34,791 bases of DNA from Bradyrhizobium sp. (lineage in GTDB: Bacteria > Pseudomonadota > Alphaproteobacteria > Rhizobiales > Beijerinckiaceae): the NCBI GenBank assembly GCA_004799435.1, contig SSMV01000112.1, positions 1 through 34,791 of the forward strand, written 5' to 3'. The notes beneath the pieces were generated by a model. That model had not been told where the DNA came from. It saw only the letters and a program-made list of their open reading frames with translations, and did no database searches. Shown here piece after piece: positions 30,426 to 34,791 of the stretch. The stretch's first letter is position 1; every line of letters starts with the position of its first letter. The translations under genes were made by a program, and so were the position numbers.

Positions 30426-31273
30426 AACACCTCGTCTTCGGCGCGACGGGAAACGTCGGCTCTCGCGTTGCTCAGCGTCTCATTGATTCTGGAGCACGCC
30501 CATCCGTTTTCGTGCGCAGCGCGAAGAGAGCCAGAGCCATTTTCGGCGACCATGTCGACATCCACACCGGAGACCTCGACAAGCCAGGTCCCTCGCTCGC
30601 GACCGCTCTGGCTGGGGTCGACGGAATATTCCTCGTGACCGATGGATCGGATCTCGAGAAGCGGGATCGCGCGGTCTCCTTCGCAGCGCGTCACGCAGGC
30701 GTAGGACATGTGGTCAAGCTCTCCACGCTGGACGTGCGAACCGGGATCGGCACCGGGCCATGGCACGCACGCGGCGAGGACGCCATTCGGGAGAGCGGGG
30801 TGGCGTTCACCTTCATTCAGGCAGCCGGATTCATGTCCAACGCGCTCGGTTGGTCGGAGTCCATCCGCCGAGAGAGCGTGCTGCGCTCGTCCACGGGTGG
30901 CGGCAAGATCGCATTCATCCATCCTGACGACATCGCCGCCGTCGCCGCGGCCGCTCTGACCACGCGCGACCACGACGGACAGGCCCTGGTGATCACCGGC
31001 CGTAAGGCGCTGTCGTACGGAGAGATGGCGGCCACGATCGGCAGAGCCATCGGCAAACCGGTCGGCTTCGAGGACATATCCGACCGGCAGGCCTATGCCG
31101 GCGCCGTCGAATGGGCGGGAAAAGGGCCCTACGTCGATGCCCTCGTCGGCATCTGGCGCGCGGTGCGCGAGGGCCGACTTGAGACCGTGACGGACGGGGT
31201 AAAGCGGGTGACCGGGCGCGAACCAATCTCGTTCGATCAATGGGCCGCCGAGAACGCCGCGTCGTTTCAGTAG
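30422..31273 (+). CDS. NmrA-like NAD(P)-binding protein
   Basis: The 283-residue protein starts with a Rossmann fold: VFGATGNVGSRVAQRLIDSG at 5-24 includes the glycine-rich dinucleotide loop. It continues as an NmrA-type atypical SDR with VDGIFLVTDGSD, VVKLSTLDV near 98-106, and FTFIQAAGFMSNALGWSESI near 129-148. Active-site Tyr-X3-Lys is not present in the usual place, so it may act as an NAD(P)H-dependent quinone or ene reductase, or as a redox sensor. It begins with GTG and overlaps the hydrolase gene. Its end overlaps the convergent TetR-type gene by 7 bases. Confidence 0.84.
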   Translation: MKHLVFGATGNVGSRVAQRLIDSGARPSVFVRSAKRARAIFGDHVDIHTGDLDKPGPSLATALAGVDGIFLVTDGSDLEKRDRAVSFAARHAGVGHVVKLSTLDVRTGIGTGPWHARGEDAIRESGVAFTFIQAAGFMSNALGWSESIRRESVLRSSTGGGKIAFIHPDDIAAVAAAALTTRDHDGQALVITGRKALSYGEMAATIGRAIGKPVGFEDISDRQAYAGAVEWAGKGPYVDALVGIWRAVREGRLETVTDGVKRVTGREPISFDQWAAENAASFQ

Positions 31274-31899
31274 CGTTTCGGCGCCCCGCCCTGAAATGAA
31301 TTCACGTAGACCAATATGGTGCGGATTGCCTCGTTCCCGGCGCCATCCCGCGTGATGGTGTCGCGCGTTTGCTGCGCCGCTCCGTGCACGAGCGATTCCA
31401 CCATTCGTGGAAGAACAAAAAGCATTCGCTCCGTCTCACCGAGGCTGTAGCGCTCCTGGTCGGCGCGCGACAGCGCCCATGCGAACGTGTGATGCAGAGC
31501 GTCCGTAAAGCCCAGAGCGCTCTGCGGAACGGCGGACGAAACAATCTCGTGCAGTTCGGCGCCTTGCGCATGCGCATTCACCAGGCCCTGGACGAGTTCG
31601 CGCGTGAATTCCTCCAGCGGAGCCGCAACGCAGTCAGCCTTAGTCTGCTCGATGACCTGCCGCACATCCTCGACGTGTCGGTCATGAAGGGCGGTGAAAA
31701 TTGCGCGCTTGTCGGGGAAGTACTGATACAGCGACCCGATGCTGACGCCTGCCGCCTCCGCAATGCGATTGGTGGTAATGGCCTGGGCCCCATGGCGCTT
31801 CACGACAAGTGGGACCGCCTCAAGCACGACGTCCATCGTCTGCCGCGAACGTTGCTGCTTCGGCTCGCGCCGCGAAAGGGTCCTTTCGGCCACTGTCAT
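31267..31899 (-). CDS. TetR-family transcriptional regulator
   Basis: The 210-residue protein has an N-terminal helix-turn-helix at about 41-65 with ITTNRIAEAAGVSIGSLYQY, followed by the FPDKRAIFTALHDRH helix usual for the family, and a helical ligand-binding domain. Its stop overlaps the convergent NmrA-like gene. A TetR repressor beside an oxidoreductase gene often controls it, but here the genes converge, so any control would act from a distance. The start is not certain: an ATG at 31911 is also in frame, and neither has a clear ribosome binding site. Confidence 0.88.
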   Translation of the reverse strand: MTVAERTLSRREPKQQRSRQTMDVVLEAVPLVVKRHGAQAITTNRIAEAAGVSIGSLYQYFPDKRAIFTALHDRHVEDVRQVIEQTKADCVAAPLEEFTRELVQGLVNAHAQGAELHEIVSSAVPQSALGFTDALHHTFAWALSRADQERYSLGETERMLFVLPRMVESLVHGAAQQTRDTITRDGAGNEAIRTILVYVNSFQGGAPKRY

Positions 31900-32026
31900 G
31901 CCGACGATCATAACAGCGGCAATATCTTCGGACAACGCGCGATGAGCAGTCAGCTACGTCCGTCGCCACTTGCTCGCCGCCTTGCCCGCCGTCTAGGCTT
32001 GGCGTCCCGTCAGGAGCAGCAATTCG

Positions 32027-32983
32027 ATGCAGGCCGCCTCTTCGTCTTCCGCCGGTTCGCAGGACTATGTCGACGATCCGCGCAACGACGCGGCGCTGAT
32101 CAGCGTCAACGGCGTCCTGGCCCCGCGAGCCGAGGCGAAGGTCTCGGTCTTCGATTCCGGCTTCGTGCTTGGCGACGGCGTGTGGGAAGGGCTGAGACTC
32201 AACGACGGCCGCATCGCCTTCCTCGATCAGCATTTCGACCGCCTGTGGGACGGCGCGAAGATGCTGCGCATCGATATCGGCCTGTCGCGCGCTGCGCTGG
32301 CTGAGCGCCTGTTCGATGTGATCGAAGCCAACGCAATGCGCGACGGCGTGCATATCCGGCTGATGGTGACGCGCGGCGTCAAGCGCTCGCCCTATCAGGA
32401 CCCGCGCCTGACCGTCGGCGCGGCGACGATCGTCATCATTCCCGAATGGAAGCGGCCGCGACCGGAGATGCTGGCGCGCGGTCTCGATCTCTTCACCGTT
32501 CATGTGCGACGCACCGGCCCGGCCGAGCAGGACCAGAAACTCAATTCGCATTCCAAGCTCAATTGCGTGCTCGCCTGCATTCAGGCGATGGAGGCCGGCG
32601 CCGACGAAGCGCTGATGCTTGATGACCGCGGCTTCGTCGCGACCTGCAATTCGACGCATTTCTTCATCCTGCGGCGCGGCGAATTGTGGACGTCGGGCGG
32701 CGGCTATTGCCTCGGCGGCATCACCCGCGACGCGGTGCTGCGCGCGGCGCGCCGCGCCGGCCTCGTCGCGCGAGAAAAGGACTTCTCGCTGTTCGATGTT
32801 TACGGCGCCGACGAAGCCTTCTGCACCGGCACTTTCGCCGGGCTCACGCCGGTCGCCAAAGTCGACGGGCGACCGATCGGCGACTATCCGCGCGAGGCGA
32901 GCGACGCCTCGGGTCCACTCACCAAGCAGCTCCGCGCGCTCTACAAGGCGCTCGAAGCGGAGGAAGCGCGAGGCCGCGCCTGA
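32027..32983 (+). CDS. Class IV aminotransferase (branched-chain or D-amino-acid type)
   Basis: The 318-residue PLP enzyme belongs to fold type IV: SVFDSGFVLGDGVWEGLRLN near 40-59 is the first conserved block, NSHSKLNCVLACIQAMEAGA with the probable PLP Lys177, ADEALMLDDRGFVATCNSTH for the phosphate and carboxylate contacts, and GGGYCLGGITRDAVLRAARR. It converts an amino acid and a 2-oxo acid (perhaps branched-chain) in the cytosol. Substrate preference cannot be read out with confidence. A GTG start of the next gene follows 2 bases after the stop. GGAGCAGCAATTCG lies before the ATG. Confidence 0.9.
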   Translation: MQAASSSSAGSQDYVDDPRNDAALISVNGVLAPRAEAKVSVFDSGFVLGDGVWEGLRLNDGRIAFLDQHFDRLWDGAKMLRIDIGLSRAALAERLFDVIEANAMRDGVHIRLMVTRGVKRSPYQDPRLTVGAATIVIIPEWKRPRPEMLARGLDLFTVHVRRTGPAEQDQKLNSHSKLNCVLACIQAMEAGADEALMLDDRGFVATCNSTHFFILRRGELWTSGGGYCLGGITRDAVLRAARRAGLVAREKDFSLFDVYGADEAFCTGTFAGLTPVAKVDGRPIGDYPREASDASGPLTKQLRALYKALEAEEARGRA

Positions 32984-32985
32984 CC

Positions 32986-33792
32986 GTGACGCCCGACCCT
33001 CAGCCGCTTCGCATCGCCATGTGGTCGGGGCCGCGCAATGTCTCGACAGCGCTGATGCGCGCCTTCGGCAATCGCGCCGATTGTGCGGTCAGCGACGAGC
33101 CGTTCTACGCCGCCTATCTCGCGGCGACCGGGCTCGATCATCCGATGCGCGAAGAGGTGATCGCCTCGCAGCCGACGGATTGGCGCGTAGTGGCCGCTGC
33201 GATGGTCGGCGCCGCGCCCGGCGGCAGGGCGCTTTGGTATCAGAAGCATATGACCCATCATATGCTGCGCGAGTTCGGCCGCGACTGGATTGATGGGCTC
33301 GCCAATGCCTTTCTCATTCGCGCGCCCGAGGCGGTGATCGCCTCCTATGCGCGGAAGCGTCCCGGACCGCTGGCGCTCGACGAGATCGGCCTGCCGGCCC
33401 AATTGGCGCTGTTCGAGCGCGCCGCCGACCGGCTAGGCCGCGCCCCGCCGGTGATCGACGGGCGCGATCTGCAGGCCGATCCGCGCGGAATCCTGAATGC
33501 GCTCTGCGCAGGGCTCGGGATCGGTTTCGATCCGGCGATGCTGGCCTGGGCGCCGGGTCGGCGCCAGAGCGACGGCGTCTGGGCGCCGGCCTGGTACGAG
33601 GCGGTCGAAGCTTCGACCGGTTTCGCGCCGCCGCGCGCCGAGCCCGGATTCGACGATCTGCCTGATTCGCTGAAACCGGTGGCGGCGGCGGCGCGGCCGC
33701 TCTACGAGCGCCTCGCCCGCCACAAGCTCGCCGCGCAACGAAGCCCAAGCGTAGGCGGCGCGGCGTCGAGACCTAAGAAAGTCAGCGGATAG
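32986..33792 (+). CDS. Sulfotransferase-family protein next to the aminotransferase
   Basis: The 268-residue protein has a PAPS-binding loop at about 13-27: MWSGPRNVSTALMRAFGN, in which the small-residue and Ser/Thr pattern matches the 5'-phosphosulfate loop of sulfotransferases. VSDEPFYAAYLAATG and YQKHMTHHMLREF follow as in this family; its members lie beside class IV aminotransferases in several proteobacteria, sometimes as one fused gene. The reaction is unknown; the name sulfotransferase is by domain. It starts at a GTG 2 bases after the aminotransferase stop, so they are one transcript. A longer frame from 32686 is a shadow of the aminotransferase. Confidence 0.78.
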   Translation: MTPDPQPLRIAMWSGPRNVSTALMRAFGNRADCAVSDEPFYAAYLAATGLDHPMREEVIASQPTDWRVVAAAMVGAAPGGRALWYQKHMTHHMLREFGRDWIDGLANAFLIRAPEAVIASYARKRPGPLALDEIGLPAQLALFERAADRLGRAPPVIDGRDLQADPRGILNALCAGLGIGFDPAMLAWAPGRRQSDGVWAPAWYEAVEASTGFAPPRAEPGFDDLPDSLKPVAAAARPLYERLARHKLAAQRSPSVGGAASRPKKVSG

Positions 33793-33853
33793 CGGGGCTG
33801 AAAGCGCTCGCCGACCCTTGACGGTCCAGGGGGCGCATCGCATCACGGCGCAA

Positions 33854-34678
33854 ATGCCCACGCTTGTGTTGCCCTTTCCGGTGATCAACCCCATCCTGTT
33901 TCAATGGGGCCCCTTGGCGATTCGCTGGTATGCGCTGGCATATATCGCCGGACTGATTGCCGGCTGGGCGTTGATCCGCCGCCTTGTCGCGGCCGATCGT
34001 CTATGGGGCGGCGCAGCCCGGCCGAGCCCCGAGAGCGTCGACGATCTGCTGGTCTATTGCGCCATCGGCGTCATCGTCGGCGGCCGGCTCGGCAATGTTC
34101 TGTTCTACGACCCGAGCTACTACTTCGCGCATCCGCTCGAAATCTTCGAGGTCTGGCGCGGCGGCATGGCCTTCCATGGCGGGCTGATCGGCGCGGCGAT
34201 CGGCGCGGCGCTGTTTGCGCGGCGCTATGGCGCGCCGCTGCTGACCGTCTTCGACCTCGCCTCGCTGGTCGCGCCAATCGGCATCTTTCTTGGCCGGCTC
34301 GCCAATTTCATCAAGCCGGAGCTCTGGGGCCGACCGACCGACGTGCCCTGGGCGATTGTCTTTCCCGGCTCCGATGGCCTGCCCCGTCACCCGAGCCAAA
34401 TCTACGAAGCGACGCTCGAAGGGTTGCTGGTCTTTGTCGTGCTGGCGATCGCCGCGCGTTCTGGCGCTTTGCGCCGACCCGGACTGCTGGCCGGCGGCTT
34501 TGGTCTTCTCTACGGCGCGGCCCGCATCTTCAGCGAGTTCTTCCGTGACCCCGATCCGCGCCTCGAAGATCTTGGCGGAGGTTTGACCATGGGGATGGTC
34601 TTGTCGGCGCCGGTGATGATCGTCGGGCTGGCGCTGATCGTCTGGGCGCTGCGCGCTCGAGCCGGAGACAGCGCATGA
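33854..34678 (+). CDS. lgt: Prolipoprotein diacylglyceryl transferase
   Basis: Lgt transfers diacylglycerol from phosphatidylglycerol to the lipobox Cys of prolipoproteins, the first step of lipoprotein maturation. The 274-residue protein has about seven hydrophobic helices. Key motifs are RWYALAYIAGLIAGW near 24-38, VWRGGMAFHGGLIGA with essential His108, and GRLANFIKPELWGR at 147-160. I chose the ATG at 33854, with the family's LPFPVINPILF start, over the TTG at 33818. Its stop overlaps the next start (ATGA). Confidence 0.94.
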   Translation: MPTLVLPFPVINPILFQWGPLAIRWYALAYIAGLIAGWALIRRLVAADRLWGGAARPSPESVDDLLVYCAIGVIVGGRLGNVLFYDPSYYFAHPLEIFEVWRGGMAFHGGLIGAAIGAALFARRYGAPLLTVFDLASLVAPIGIFLGRLANFIKPELWGRPTDVPWAIVFPGSDGLPRHPSQIYEATLEGLLVFVVLAIAARSGALRRPGLLAGGFGLLYGAARIFSEFFRDPDPRLEDLGGGLTMGMVLSAPVMIVGLALIVWALRARAGDSA

Positions 34679-34791
34679 GCGCGCTCGGCGACACGATCAA
34701 ACAGACCGTGGCCAAGAGCGGTCCGATCACCGTCGAACGCTATATGGAACTGGCGCTCGCCGACCCGGAGCACGGCTATTACATGACGCGC
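34675..34791 (+). CDS. Start of a MidA/NDUFAF7-type SAM-dependent methyltransferase, cut by window edge
   Basis: The first 39 residues, MSALGDTIKQTVAKSGPITV and then ERYMELALADPEHGYYMTR, match the N-terminus of the DUF185/MidA family, which is homologous to the human complex I assembly methyltransferase NDUFAF7. The catalytic domain lies beyond the window. It is translationally coupled to lgt (ATGA), an arrangement found in many Hyphomicrobiales. Confidence 0.88.
   Translation, partial: MSALGDTIKQTVAKSGPITVERYMELALADPEHGYYMTR

Overview
The window is about 34.8 kb of GC-rich, densely coded DNA from an alphaproteobacterium, most likely of the order Hyphomicrobiales (Rhizobiales). Four things point there: a full-length CtrA response regulator with a FliJ-like gene beside it and several GANTC (CcrM) sites between them; an imuA-imuB-dnaE2 mutagenesis cassette behind a GTTC-N7-GTTC LexA box; a split transhydrogenase alpha subunit (pntAA, pntAB, pntB); and the family types of the small genes. 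I could not fix the genus from sequence alone. No rRNA, tRNA, CRISPR array, complete insertion sequence or prophage is visible.

Layout. 1-2520: a TetR-type regulator cut by the window edge, a small secreted protein with two hairpins after it, and a gene whose N-terminus looks like a nucleotide-binding Rossmann/TIR-like domain in front of a region like the TRAFs-binding helical domain of ASK kinases. 2529-8963: the SOS mutasome, all on the minus strand in the order imuA, imuB, a DUF559 (VSR-like) endonuclease, dnaE2. The endonuclease is flanked by two direct copies of a hairpin-rich dispersed repeat, so the cassette looks interrupted, and one repeat arm contains the dnaE2 ribosome binding site. 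9141-11670: several small hypothetical genes, including two tandem paralogous membrane proteins, and an MFS transporter. 11774-13465: ctrA with a strong terminator, its long upstream region, and the FliJ-like gene. 13559-17351: a cytochrome-oxidase-subunit-IV-like small protein and the proton-translocating transhydrogenase operon, which carries an extra small membrane protein gene coupled to pntB.

17371-21130: a TPR lipoprotein, ribosomal protein S21, purE-purK with overlapping start and stop, and two divergent DUF465 (YdcH-like) genes. 21196-24701: epoxyqueuosine reductase behind a glutathione transferase, then nicotinamidase behind a YbhN/UPF0104-type membrane protein. 24806-27263: an NRAMP-related transporter with an altered metal site, a small membrane protein after it, a palindrome at its 5' end, and a secreted transglutaminase-like cysteine protease. 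27520-29526: the Kup potassium transporter, followed by an AT-richer tail that stays open in the kup frame. 29592-31899: an SGNH hydrolase coupled to an NmrA-like NAD(P)-binding protein, with a convergent TetR regulator. 32027-34791: a class IV aminotransferase, a sulfotransferase-like protein, prolipoprotein diacylglyceryl transferase, and the start of a MidA/NDUFAF7-type methyltransferase.

Most of this is ordinary chromosome. The parts that deserve a second look are the repeat-flanked endonuclease inside the mutasome operon, the ASK-like protein beside it, the NRAMP homologue with non-canonical TM1 and TM6 motifs, the extra membrane gene in the pnt operon, and the unusual sequence after kup.
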